From: Clostridia bacterium
Lineage (GTDB): Bacteria > Bacillota_A > Clostridia > Oscillospirales > CAG-272
Direction of reading: 5' to 3'
Length of the DNA stretch: 32,680 bases
Assembly: GCA_017454075.1 (NCBI GenBank)
Contig: JAFTDQ010000056.1
Location: 1 to 32,680 of the forward strand
The stretch's first letter is position 1. The number at the start of each line of letters is the position of its first letter. The position numbers and the translations under genes are program-made. Shown here piece after piece: positions 24,928 to 32,653 of the stretch. The notes beneath the pieces are model-generated. The model was not told the DNA's origin, ran no database searches, and was given only the letters and a program-made list of their open reading frames with translations.

Positions 24928-25670
24928 ATGAAACTCGTACTTTTAAGACACGGCGAAAGCGAATGGAACAAGCTCAATCTTTTCACCGGATGGACAGACG
25001 TGGAACTCAGCGACAAAGGCCGCGAGGAAGCGAAAGCGGCCGGTCGGTAATGAAAAAAGAGGGCTACGATTTTGACGTGTGCTACACTTCGTATCTCAAA
25101 CGCGCCATACACACCCTGAATATCGCGCTCGACGAGATGGACAGGGCGTGGCTTCCCGTTATAAAGAGCTGGAAGCTCAACGAAAGACATTACGGGGCTC
25201 TTCAGGGACTCAACAAGGCGGAAACGGCGGAAAAATACGGCGAGGAACAGGTGAAGATCTGGCGCCGTTCTTTTGACGTGAAGCCGCCGGCTCTCGATCC
25301 CGACGACGAGCGCACCGCGTCGAAACAGGATATGTTCCGCGACGTGGATCCCTCGCTTCTTCCGGCAAACGAAAGCCTCGAGACGACCATCGAACGCGTC
25401 GTGCCGTACTTTGAGGAAGTCATAAAGAAGGATATGATCGCGGGCAAACGCGTCATAATAGCCGCCCACGGCAACTCCCTCCGCGCACTCGTAAAATACT
25501 TTGATAATATCAGCAGCGAGGATATCATCGGAGTGAACATCCCGACGGGCGTCCCGCTCGTTTACGAGTTCGACGAAAAGTTCAACGTTATCAGACACTA
25601 CTATCTCGGCGACCAGGACGCGATAAACGCAAAGATGCAGGCCGTCGCCAATCAGGGCAAAAAGCAGTAA
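24928..25670 (+). pseudogene. gpmA: 2,3-bisphosphoglycerate-dependent phosphoglycerate mutase, frameshifted
   Basis: The gene encodes dPGM, interconverting 3- and 2-phosphoglycerate in glycolysis. Part one (24928-25050) starts after AAAGGA with [14 protein letters not shown] (His8 is the phosphohistidine) and ends after 40 codons at KAAGR-stop. Part two continues in another frame as [22 protein letters not shown] with [10 protein letters not shown] and the second catalytic His in [10 protein letters not shown], to a stop at 25668-25670. One missing G in a GGG run (GGTCGG instead of GGTCGGG near 25046) explains it. The stop and a downstream ATG overlap as TAATG at 25048-25052. Neither part has a full active site. 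A sequencing or assembly error is the main alternative to a real mutation. Confidence 0.85.
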
Positions 25671-25671
25671 T

Positions 25672-26382
25672 ATGAGCCTTTACGGTCTCAGCGCGAGAGA
25701 TATTTCCTTTCTTTCCGAAAAGTTTTCGGGCAAAGAACTTGAAAACGCCGCGCGCCGGGTCGCCTCGGGAGAGCCCCTCCCGTACGTGATCGGCGAATGG
25801 TATTTTATGAACGAGACCTACGAGGTCGGCCCGGACTGCCTTGTGCCGAGGCCGGAAACCGAGCATCTTGTCGAAAAACTCGTCTCGCTTTGCCCGGTTA
25901 ACGGGATTTTTGCCGATCTCTGCACGGGGAGCGGCTGCGTCGCCGTTTCGGCGCTTTCGATGAGACCGGATCTTTCCGCCGTCGCCTTCGACGTTTCGGA
26001 AAAAGCGCTTGAGATCGCACGCCGCAACGCCGCGCGCAACGGCGTTTCCGAAAGGATAACCTTCATTTGCTCCGATCTTCTTAAAGAAGAGCCGGACGGG
26101 CTTTACGACGTGATAGCCGCAAACCCGCCGTACATCGCCGCGCGTGTTATCGACGTGCTATCCAGCGAGGTGAAACACGAGCCGCGCATCGCGCTTGACG
26201 GCGGTCCCGACGGCCTCGATTTTTACCGAAGGTTCGACTCCGTTCTGCCCGGGCACGTGAAACCCGGCGGCGCGCTCGTTTTCGAGATCGGGTATGATCA
26301 GGGCGCGGCACTGACGGGAATGGGTTACGAAGTGACTAAGGATTATTCCGGCAACGACCGTATCGCCCTCAAAATAATATGA
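25672..26382 (+). CDS. prmC: Peptide chain release factor N5-glutamine methyltransferase
   Basis: A 236-residue PrmC/HemK. It methylates the glutamine of the GGQ motif in peptide release factors using SAM. The SAM-binding region DLCTGSGCVAVS and the catalytic NPPY motif (AANPPYIAARV) are present, as is the N-terminal PLPYVIGEWYF segment. The N-terminal helical domain is shorter than in E. coli PrmC, so the start might be further upstream, but the frame is closed by the overlapping gpmA end. It begins 1 base after the gpmA stop and has no clear ribosome site, which suggests translational coupling to gpmA and hence a dependence on the second gpmA part being translated. Confidence 0.94.
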   Translation: MSLYGLSARDISFLSEKFSGKELENAARRVASGEPLPYVIGEWYFMNETYEVGPDCLVPRPETEHLVEKLVSLCPVNGIFADLCTGSGCVAVSALSMRPDLSAVAFDVSEKALEIARRNAARNGVSERITFICSDLLKEEPDGLYDVIAANPPYIAARVIDVLSSEVKHEPRIALDGGPDGLDFYRRFDSVLPGHVKPGGALVFEIGYDQGAALTGMGYEVTKDYSGNDRIALKII

Positions 26383-26383
26383 A

Positions 26384-26418
26384 AAAAGCCCTCCCGGCGT
26401 TATTCCGGGAGGGCTTTT
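26384..26418 (+). terminator. Intrinsic terminator after prmC
   Basis: A 14-bp perfect stem (AAAAGCCCTCCCGG at 26384-26397 with CCGGGAGGGCTTTT at 26405-26418) with a 7-base loop, starting 2 bases after the prmC stop. The stem itself supplies the four T. Confidence 0.93.
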
Positions 26419-26441
26419 GCCGCAAAAACGCCTTTTCCGTA

Positions 26442-26470
26442 TTGATTTGCCGCGGCAAATCGGTTATAAT
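26442..26470 (+). promoter_or_regulatory. Promoter of the Pr6Pr-to-31063 operon
   Basis: TTGATT (26442-26447), 17-bp spacer, perfect TATAAT (26465-26470). The predicted leader is about 70 bases long to the ATG at 26547. The -35 region and spacer coincide with a perfect palindrome. Confidence 0.8.
26444..26461. promoter_or_regulatory. Perfect 18-bp operator-like palindrome
   Basis: GATTTGCCG/CGGCAAATC is a perfect 18-bp inverted repeat overlapping the -35 box and most of the spacer. Its core GCCGCGGC is shared with the dyad in the feo promoter. A dimeric repressor site is the natural reading. Confidence 0.75.
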
Positions 26471-26546
26471 ATAGCAAACGTCGGGAGAGAAGTGTGATTC
26501 CGCACGGGATACGCTTCTCCGAATGAAATCCGGAGGAGTCGGTCAA

Positions 26547-27242
26547 ATGACTGTTTCATCAGGGGCGCGGATCGCGTCGCTTATCCTTAAAGCCGCCGTT
26601 TTCGTTTCGGCGGCCGTCGGCGTGTTTCTAAGCGCCTATGCGACGAAGGATACCTTTATGGGCGGCGGCAGGGTTTTTATGTTTTTCACCATCCAGTCCA
26701 ATATAGCGATCGCTCTGATCTGTCTCATCGGCGCGATCCCGCTGATTTCGGGACATAAGGCCGGCGAGGCGTGGTTTACCGTGAAGTTCGTCGGTACGGT
26801 ATCGATCACCCTGACCGGCGCGGTGTTCACATTCATCCTCGCGCCGACACTCGGGCAGTATGCCTGGAACGTTCAGAACGTTCTGACGCACGTCGCTGTT
26901 CCCGTCCTTTCGGTCGCCGATTTTTTCGTGACGGGACGATATGGGATAATCAGAAAGAGAAACGTGTTTTACGTGACGCTCCCTCCGCTCGCCTACGCGA
27001 TATACGCGGGAGTCGGGTACGTCTCGGGATGGGAATTTGCCGAGGGTATAAACTACCCGTATTTCTTCCTTAACTGGGGAAGCCCCGCTGGGGCTTTCGG
27101 TTTTTCCGACAAGCTCCCGTTTATGGGATGCGTCTGGTGGATCCTGGCTCTGCTCGTCCTGCTCCTTGCCGCGGGGTACGGCTATCTTTTCATCCTTGAC
27201 GGCGTCAGAAAATCCGGAAAGAGAGCCGGAAAGACATCATGA
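26547..27242 (+). CDS. Pr6Pr-like integral membrane protein
   Basis: A 231-residue protein with about six hydrophobic segments that matches the Pr6Pr-like (FAR-17a/AIG1-like) membrane family: FTIQSNIAIALICLIG, VLTHVAVPVLSVADFF, YAIYAGVGYVSGW and NYPYFFLNWGSPAGA are its usual blocks. Function is unknown; some relatives are lipid hydrolases, but no catalytic set was verified here. The frame opens at 26523, but I chose the ATG at 26547, where CGGAGGAG at 26531-26538 is about 8-10 bases upstream. It is the first gene of a six-gene operon; its stop overlaps the GNAT start by 4 bases (ATGA). Confidence 0.85.
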   Translation: MTVSSGARIASLILKAAVFVSAAVGVFLSAYATKDTFMGGGRVFMFFTIQSNIAIALICLIGAIPLISGHKAGEAWFTVKFVGTVSITLTGAVFTFILAPTLGQYAWNVQNVLTHVAVPVLSVADFFVTGRYGIIRKRNVFYVTLPPLAYAIYAGVGYVSGWEFAEGINYPYFFLNWGSPAGAFGFSDKLPFMGCVWWILALLVLLLAAGYGYLFILDGVRKSGKRAGKTS

Positions 27243-27805
27243 CGCCCGCGCTCGAAACCAAAAGACTGCTGATCGACGCGATAAGGGAATCCGACAGGGA
27301 AGACTATTTCAGGTGTATATCCCATGACAGAAAAGTCCTCGAGACCTTTATCTGCCGGTATGCCGAGACGCTCGACGATTTTGATTTTTCATCGTATCTG
27401 AATAACGACGGCCTGCTCGCCGTACGTCTGAGAGAAAACGGGCGCCTTATCGGGATACTCGTTTTCTTCGACGTGAAAGACGGTTCCTGCGAGATAGGTT
27501 ACGGGTTCGGATCCGAATACTGGAACAGAGGATACGCGACGGAGGCTGTCGGGAGATTTATTGATTATCTGCTTTACGAAAAAGGTCTGCGTTCCGTCTG
27601 CGCCTCGTTTTTCACGGGCAACGAAGCCTCCCGGCGCGTCATGGAAAAATGCGGAATGACGTTCAGCAGGTTTTCGGAAAAAGAGCTGACCTACCTCGGG
27701 GTTGAAAGAGATCTGACCTACTATTCGATCGAAAGAAAGCGGGACCGGGATCTGCTTCTGAAAACTCCCGCCGGCCGGGAAATATCCGAAAGGATGAAGA
27801 AATAA
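27239..27805 (+). CDS. GNAT acetyltransferase, RimJ/RimL-like
   Basis: A 188-residue GNAT protein that would acetylate an amine with acetyl-CoA. The N-terminus TKRLLIDAIRESDREDYFRC is the RimJ/L-like start. EIGYGFGSEYWNRGYATEAV carries the NRGYAT form of the acetyl-CoA loop, and NEASRRVMEKCGM the following helix. The substrate is unknown (ribosomal protein or small molecule). A C-terminal extension after about 165 is charged and may be unstructured. Its start overlaps the membrane protein stop by 4 bases and the next gene starts 3 bases after its stop. Confidence 0.92.
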   Translation: MTPALETKRLLIDAIRESDREDYFRCISHDRKVLETFICRYAETLDDFDFSSYLNNDGLLAVRLRENGRLIGILVFFDVKDGSCEIGYGFGSEYWNRGYATEAVGRFIDYLLYEKGLRSVCASFFTGNEASRRVMEKCGMTFSRFSEKELTYLGVERDLTYYSIERKRDRDLLLKTPAGREISERMKK

Positions 27806-27808
27806 GGA

Positions 27809-28693
27809 ATGATGAAAGAAAAGACAAAAGGGCTCGTTTTCAATCTTGTCCTCTACACGGCAGCGCTCGGAGCGGGAATCGCCGTATTTGCGGTGATAGA
27901 CGACGTTTTCCTTGCCGAAGCGGCGCTGACGCTCACGGGAACGCTCGTTATTTTTGCCGTGACGTGCGTAATTCCCGATACCTCGCTTTACGATCCTTAC
28001 TGGAGCGTCGCGCCGCCGGTCATGATCATCGCGGCCATGATAAAATACCGCCTCGCGGGTCCAAACGCCGTGCTCACGCTCGCCGTGGTTCTGATATGGT
28101 CGGTAAGGCTGACCGCAAACTGGGCGATTACATACAAAGGCCTGCGCAGGGAGGACTGGAGATACCGTATATATCGCGAAAAGCTCGGCAGAGCGGGATT
28201 TTTCTTCGTCAATCTCTTTGGTCTTCAGCTCGTGCCGACGATCGCCGTTTACGCCGGGCTCGTCGCCGCGTTTTTTACGGTAATGAGTCCGGGATTCACA
28301 CCGCTGATAACCCCGGGGCTCGCCGTGTCGGTCGCCGGCACCGTTATTGAATATATAGCCGATACCTCGATACACGGTTTCCTTCGCGAAGGGAGCGGAA
28401 CGACCTGCGACGTTTCGCTTTGGAAATATTCGCGTCATCCGAATTATCTCGGAGAGATCACGTTCTGGACCGGGATATTTCTCTCGTTCCTCGCCGTCAG
28501 ACCCGATATATGGTATTACGGACTCGGCTTTCTGCTCATCGTCGCGATATTCCTTTTCATATCGATACCGATGATGGAAAAACACAACGCCGAGCGGCGC
28601 CCCGATTACGCGGCGTATAAGGAAAGGACCCCGGTTCTGATTCCGTTCAGAATAAAAAAGGCAGAAGGACCGGACGGCGATTCCCCGGAATAA
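27809..28693 (+). CDS. DUF1295-family integral membrane protein
   Basis: A 294-residue multi-pass protein of the DUF1295 / steroid 5-alpha-reductase-like superfamily. The signature is LWKYSRHPNYLGEITFWTG starting near residue 204, preceded by TSLYDPYWSVAPP near 54 and followed by MMEKHNAERRPDYAAY near the end. Members are thought to be membrane reductases or methyltransferases; no activity is claimed. Two ATGs (27809 and 27812) are possible starts; AAGGA overlaps the first. Part of the six-gene operon. Confidence 0.9.
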   Translation: MMKEKTKGLVFNLVLYTAALGAGIAVFAVIDDVFLAEAALTLTGTLVIFAVTCVIPDTSLYDPYWSVAPPVMIIAAMIKYRLAGPNAVLTLAVVLIWSVRLTANWAITYKGLRREDWRYRIYREKLGRAGFFFVNLFGLQLVPTIAVYAGLVAAFFTVMSPGFTPLITPGLAVSVAGTVIEYIADTSIHGFLREGSGTTCDVSLWKYSRHPNYLGEITFWTGIFLSFLAVRPDIWYYGLGFLLIVAIFLFISIPMMEKHNAERRPDYAAYKERTPVLIPFRIKKAEGPDGDSPE

Positions 28694-28743
28694 GGCGGGA
28701 ATCCGGAACGGAGTTACGGAAAACGGAGGATAAAGAATACGTA

Positions 28744-29055
28744 ATGAAACGCGAAAAAAGAATCGGGGAGATGGAGGAGCGCTTCGACCTCTGCCGCGGG
28801 GCGGTCTCGGAGCTTGCCCTTGCCCTTGAAAGATACGAAGGCGCTCTCGGGGAGCTCGGTATTCTTACGGATTACTACGAGGGCGGTCTGTGGCTCGAGG
28901 ACTTTGAGGCGGACGAAGCGGGCGAGCTCCCGCCGGAGCTGAAAAGAGGAGTGCTTTCGGAGGACGGGGTTTACGACCTGCTTCAGGGAAACGGAGAGCT
29001 CGAGACGTCGATGCTCGGCGTTCTGAAAAAACTTTCGGAGATGAGAAACGGCTGA
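28744..29055 (+). CDS. DUF4298 protein
   Basis: A 103-residue acidic helical protein. RIGEMEERFDLCRGAVSELALALERYEGALGEL is a heptad-rich start. The block LEDFEADEAGELPPELKRGVLSEDGVYDLL is the hallmark of the DUF4298 family. Function unknown. GGAGGA lies about 13 bases before the ATG. It is embedded in an operon with a zinc-ribbon protein starting 3 bases after its stop. Confidence 0.88.
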   Translation: MKREKRIGEMEERFDLCRGAVSELALALERYEGALGELGILTDYYEGGLWLEDFEADEAGELPPELKRGVLSEDGVYDLLQGNGELETSMLGVLKKLSEMRNG

Positions 29056-29058
29056 GAC

Positions 29059-29964
29059 ATGAAATATTCGGATAAGATAAACGGCTTCTGGGAAGAAGGA
29101 TATCACTATTATCTCGAGTTCAGGGATGATAAACTCACGGTTCGGGGCTACCGGCGCGACGTTACGCTCGAGACGACCGTTTCGTACGACGCCGCGGCCG
29201 TGGAGCGCGGCGAGCGGACCGTCATTTCCCTCGGCGACAATATACTGTCCCGCGACGGATACGGAGAGCCGTTCACGTGGATAAAAGAGCTCGCCTGGGA
29301 TAACGGCGAGCTGAAATTTCTGTATTATTACACCATTATGGGCGAAACGCTCTATACGCTTAAAAAGGTGGAAAACGGCCCGTTCGATCACATAATCATC
29401 CGTGACGACGAGTTTCTTGATAAGCTTCAGGGAAGATGGGAGGAATGGCTCCCGGGAGGGAGGACGGGCAGCCCTATAATCATATCGGGCGACAGGATCT
29501 CGATGCTCGGCGCAGAAGGCCGGCCTTTTCACGTCGTAAGTTATAAGTACGACAGGGAAAGGGTTCACATCGTTCCGGCAAATCTCATCGATTCGGATTT
29601 CGGTTCATATACGAGTATCGAAGTGCTGCCCGATATGCTTACCACGAGGATGATGGTGTTCGACGCGAGCATGCCGCTCTCTGTTTTTGCGAGAAAAGAC
29701 ATGCTTGATAAGATCGAGATCCCTTCGGCAGCGCTGGAGCCGATCAGGAGCACGATGACCTTCAATCCCGGGCAGATATCGCCCATGTTCGGATTTGCGG
29801 GCATGGGAATGACGGGGGACGGCAAGCCAACGTTGGCGCCTGAAAAGCCGGAGAAGATAAAAAATGATCCCCCGAAAAAGCGCCCCGGATTCTGCCCCGG
29901 ATGCGGCTTCGAGCTTCCCGCCGACCACGGCAAGTTCTGCCCCGAATGCGGCTCCCGGCTGTGA
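29059..29964 (+). CDS. Uncharacterised protein with C-terminal zinc ribbon
   Basis: A 301-residue protein not assigned to a family. The first 240 residues are two beta-rich, lipocalin-like stretches of similar build (INGFWEEGYHYYLEF... and LQGRWEEWLPGGR...), which suggests an internal duplication. A Pro/Lys linker leads to a double-CxxC zinc ribbon at the C-terminus (CPGCGFELPADHGKFCPECGSRL, four Cys). It starts 3 bases after the DUF4298 stop. The next gene begins 10 bases after its stop. The ribbon may bind a partner protein or nucleic acid; this is only inference. Confidence 0.8.
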   Translation: MKYSDKINGFWEEGYHYYLEFRDDKLTVRGYRRDVTLETTVSYDAAAVERGERTVISLGDNILSRDGYGEPFTWIKELAWDNGELKFLYYYTIMGETLYTLKKVENGPFDHIIIRDDEFLDKLQGRWEEWLPGGRTGSPIIISGDRISMLGAEGRPFHVVSYKYDRERVHIVPANLIDSDFGSYTSIEVLPDMLTTRMMVFDASMPLSVFARKDMLDKIEIPSAALEPIRSTMTFNPGQISPMFGFAGMGMTGDGKPTLAPEKPEKIKNDPPKKRPGFCPGCGFELPADHGKFCPECGSRL

Positions 29965-29974
29965 GACTGTAAAA

Positions 29975-31063
29975 ATGGGAACGACGGCAAGAAGTATTCA
30001 CATATATTCGGACGCCGAGCCGAACGTGAAAGCGTTTTCATTTCAAAGCTTTTCCGACGGATGGTATACCTGCGTTGATAAGCTCGATGAAGTTGACTGT
30101 TTTAAAGCCGCCCGACGTATCTCGCGAGAGACGCCCGGCCCGGTCATGTATTTCGCGGTATGGGACAGCGATCAGATCCTGCTCATGTTTTTCAGAAGCG
30201 GAAAAAACGAGGCGACGTTCTCGACGGACGCTTTTATGAACAGCAAGGGCACGTCTCGGATCCCGGAACTTACGGGCAACGACGTTCCCGGCAGAAAAAA
30301 GAGGATCGGCGATATTCTGAAATGCTCGGACGCCGATCGGATGATCTCTCTGCTTGAAGAGTATTTCGGCGTTTCGCTCCTCGCGTATGACGATCCGAAG
30401 GACGACCCCTCCGCGCTCCGCAGAGAAAAGGGGGACGCGCTTTATCTCGGTTATAAAAAAGAACTTGACGCCATGAGAGGCAAAAGGGCGCCGATACGGA
30501 TAGTCCTTGAAAAGGAATTCCCGGGTCAGCTTTTCAAGTTCACCGATTATTATTACGGCACAAGAGGCGTGCACAGGAGGATCACGGATACCGAATATCT
30601 CGCGCCGCATTATTTCTGTTTCGGATTTGAGAGCCCGGGCAGCAATTCGGTCATATTCACCGAGTTTACCGGCGGCGAGCTCGTACCGCGCGAGTCGGGG
30701 AAAAATGACGAAAACCGGATCCCGCACCCGGGAATAAAAGGTTGTTATAACCCTGAAAATGAATATCTTTTTGATTCCGAAGCCCCCGAGGAGTTCAGAA
30801 ACAAAAGGATCAGGGTGCCCTGGGGCTTGTATCCTCTGGATTTCGACGGCAGGGGACACGTCCTGTTCGTGGATTACAAAAGGACTCTTTTTGCGCTCGA
30901 CCCGGACGGCATGATTGTTGCCCGTATTCCGATAAAAGGAGGTGCGATCGATTTTCGCGACGGGTATATTCTGACAGAATCGTCCATTGAACCCGAACCT
31001 TATTACGTCCCGTGGGACATCGTTAGGATATACCGCCTCGTGTACGGCGCGGACGGAAAGTGA
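29975..31063 (+). CDS. Uncharacterised 362-residue protein
   Basis: No family was recognised. The predicted protein begins MGTTARSIHIYSDAEPNVKAFSF, has a central acidic stretch, no signal peptide, and ends in a beta-rich part (VPWGLYPLDFDGRGHVLFVD and RTLFALDPDGMIVARIPIKGG) resembling repeat blades. I chose the ATG at 29975 because the upstream part of the open frame overlaps the zinc-ribbon gene in another frame. No strong Shine-Dalgarno is seen there. It is the last gene of the operon and converges on the sigma-like gene with only 6 bases between stops, leaving no room for a separate terminator. Confidence 0.75.
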   Translation: MGTTARSIHIYSDAEPNVKAFSFQSFSDGWYTCVDKLDEVDCFKAARRISRETPGPVMYFAVWDSDQILLMFFRSGKNEATFSTDAFMNSKGTSRIPELTGNDVPGRKKRIGDILKCSDADRMISLLEEYFGVSLLAYDDPKDDPSALRREKGDALYLGYKKELDAMRGKRAPIRIVLEKEFPGQLFKFTDYYYGTRGVHRRITDTEYLAPHYFCFGFESPGSNSVIFTEFTGGELVPRESGKNDENRIPHPGIKGCYNPENEYLFDSEAPEEFRNKRIRVPWGLYPLDFDGRGHVLFVDYKRTLFALDPDGMIVARIPIKGGAIDFRDGYILTESSIEPEPYYVPWDIVRIYRLVYGADGK

Positions 31064-31069
31064 TCCCGT

Positions 31070-31441
31070 TCACGCCCCGAGGAGGCGGCCGATGCGGTCG
31101 AGCAGACGGTTTTTGACGCGGTAAACCGCCGATCTTTCACAGTTGAGATCGGCGGCGAGCTCGTCTGCGCTCAGTCCGTCCCGGTAAATCCCGTGCATGA
31201 CTCTCGTCTCGGTTTCGGGAAGCACCGCCGACACCGAATCCATCATACGGCGCATCGCTTCTATTGCCATAAGTCTGCCGCGGATACCGTCCGAAATATC
31301 GAGCACGGCGGGGAGAACCCCGCCGAGTTCTTTTTTCAGCCCGTCTGTTTCCTCAAGTACGCTGAGCATGTATGGCTCTTCCTCGGTCGATTTAAAGTAT
31401 TCTTTCAGAAAATCGTTTGCTCTCTTCCTGCTTCCGTTCAT
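31070..31441 (-). CDS. Sigma-70 region 4-like regulator
   Basis: A 123-residue protein with a helix-turn-helix near the C-terminus (about 76-120, LPETETRVMHGIYRDGLSADEL..., then CERSAVYRVKNRLLDRIGRL). This layout, acidic helical N-terminus then a region 4-type DNA-binding domain, matches small phage- or mobile-element sigma-like regulators (ArpU/DUF1492 type). It lacks region 2, so it is not a full sigma factor. AAAGGAGA is 6 bases before the ATG, and a sigma-A promoter on the minus strand lies at 31545-31573. Target genes unknown; the facing XRE/ImmA pair is the natural candidate partner. Confidence 0.72.
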   Translation of the reverse strand: MNGSRKRANDFLKEYFKSTEEEPYMLSVLEETDGLKKELGGVLPAVLDISDGIRGRLMAIEAMRRMMDSVSAVLPETETRVMHGIYRDGLSADELAADLNCERSAVYRVKNRLLDRIGRLLGA

Positions 31442-31479
31442 TTTTCTCTCCTTTGCTTCCTGTATGCGGGAAAAATCGC

Positions 31480-31508
31480 TTGACTTTTTCCTTTTGATAG
31501 GGTATAAT
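31480..31508 (+). promoter_or_regulatory. Promoter of the XRE-ImmA pair
   Basis: TTGACT (31480-31485), 17-bp spacer, TATAAT (31503-31508), plus strand. It faces a similar minus-strand promoter, and the two transcripts would overlap. Confidence 0.8.
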
Positions 31509-31544
31509 TAGCCCGGGCGCCGGGAAACCGTCCCGCTGCCTAAT

Positions 31545-31573
31545 ATTATACCCGAAAACGGGAAAAAAGTCAA
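31545..31573 (-). promoter_or_regulatory. Promoter of the sigma-like gene
   Basis: On the minus strand: TTGACT (plus 31568-31573), 17-bp spacer, TATAAT (plus 31545-31550). The leader to the ATG is about 97 bases. Sequence around it resembles the plus-strand promoter (TTGACTTTTT and GGGTATAAT in both). Confidence 0.78.
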
Positions 31574-31610
31574 CATAATTCTTATATAAAGGAAACAAGG
31601 GGAATCAAAA

Positions 31611-31958
31611 ATGTTCAGGGACGTCCTTGAATCTCTTTTAAAAGAGACCGGAATAAACGCGCTCACCCTGTCGAGGGATATAAAAGTGCCGAAAACGGTC
31701 GTTTACGCCTGGAAAAACGGAGAGCGCACGCCGGGGATGGAGCACCTTAAACTCCTGTCCGATTATTTCAACGTATCGCTCGAACGTCTTTGCGAGAAAG
31801 ACGATCCGACGCTGCCCGCCGGGGAGGCGGAGCTGATCGCCATGCTCAGATCGACGAAAACGATTTCGGACGGCGCCTACGAGCGTATCATCGAAAACAT
31901 CAAAGAAAATCTGAAGATTCATCTCTCAAACGCCGCCGGAAAAGAGCGGGATAAGTGA
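31611..31958 (+). CDS. XRE-family transcriptional regulator
   Basis: A 115-residue repressor-type protein. The helix-turn-helix lies at about 15-55 (INALTLSRDIKVPKTVVYAWKNGERTPGMEHL) and a helical tail follows that could dimerise or meet the downstream protease. AAGGGG is about 10 bases before the ATG. Its 3' end overlaps the ImmA-like gene (GTGA), the usual arrangement in which an ImmA/IrrE protease cleaves or controls the cognate repressor in mobile elements or stress responses. It probably binds the promoter region at 31480-31573; that is inference. Confidence 0.92.
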   Translation: MFRDVLESLLKETGINALTLSRDIKVPKTVVYAWKNGERTPGMEHLKLLSDYFNVSLERLCEKDDPTLPAGEAELIAMLRSTKTISDGAYERIIENIKENLKIHLSNAAGKERDK

Positions 31959-32515
31959 ACGGTCGCGCCGCCGCGATCAGGGAAGCGGCGCTCGGGCTTT
32001 TGCTCATGCAGAACCCGGTCGGAAGGTTTGCCCTGCTTTCGCTCGATTATACGGCGCTCGTCACTTCGGAGCCGGTGATCTGCTGCGACCTGTCGGAGAT
32101 ATCGGAGCCGGGGAACGGCGTTCTCGGCGCTTCGACGACGCGCGGCGGTATCGGAGTCGTTTATATCGACACCGACGCCGTCAGACGGCTTGAACCCGAC
32201 GCCGTGAGGACCGTTCTTCATGAATACGGGCATATCATCCTCCGCCACGGAGGAGGAAGGAACGACAGGGCTTCCGAAAATGAGGCCGACGAGTTTGCCC
32301 TTGAATTTCTCGTTCCGGAGTTTTTCGTGAGGTACCTCGCGCTCGGAGCCGGACTTCCCGACGAAAAATATCTGTCTGGGTTTCTTCCCGCGCCGGCCGA
32401 TATGATAAAAAAACGGCTCGGCCGGATACGGAAAAACGGAAGATATATACCGTGCAGGACCGAGCTCGAGCTTATGAAGCGGTTTTTCTCACCGGATGAT
32501 CCGGATAAACAGTAA
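31955..32515 (+). CDS. ImmA/IrrE-family metallopeptidase
   Basis: A 186-residue zinc peptidase of the ImmA/IrrE family. HEYGH at 89-93 gives the two His ligands and catalytic Glu90, and ASENEADEFALEFL the third ligand (about Glu110) typical of the family. The start is GTG at 31955, overlapping the XRE stop by 4 bases, so the two are translationally coupled. Known family members cleave a partner XRE repressor; the neighbouring XRE protein is the obvious partner. It is the last annotated gene and is followed by an AT-rich 165-base end of the window. Confidence 0.93.
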   Translation: MNGRAAAIREAALGLLLMQNPVGRFALLSLDYTALVTSEPVICCDLSEISEPGNGVLGASTTRGGIGVVYIDTDAVRRLEPDAVRTVLHEYGHIILRHGGGRNDRASENEADEFALEFLVPEFFVRYLALGAGLPDEKYLSGFLPAPADMIKKRLGRIRKNGRYIPCRTELELMKRFFSPDDPDKQ

Positions 32516-32572
32516 AATATCGATCAAATACAAAAATACAAAGGAGCCAACTATCATTAAGTCAAGAGGAAA

Positions 32573-32653
32573 ATGAAAAAAAGTCGAGATTATCCTTGGC
32601 TTTTGTTCGGGCGGCTGGAAGGTATAACAATAAAGCCATCAAAAGGTGGCTGA
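32573..32653 (+). CDS. Possible small basic ORF, doubtful
   Basis: An ATG with AAGAGG 3 bases upstream opens a 26-codon frame, MKKSRDYPWLLFGRLEG..., ending at TGA 32651-32653. A second frame reads on as RAAGRYNNKAIKRWLKKQ to a stop at about 32664. Inserting one G near 32612 would join the two into a 30-residue basic peptide. It may be a short gene with a one-base error or no gene at all; no family was recognised. Confidence 0.25.
   Translation: MKKSRDYPWLLFGRLEGITIKPSKGG

Noticed and set aside
25041..25052. Programmed ribosomal frameshifting in gpmA
   Set aside because: There is no slippery heptamer or clear downstream stem-loop at the junction; a deleted G or a sequence error explains it better.
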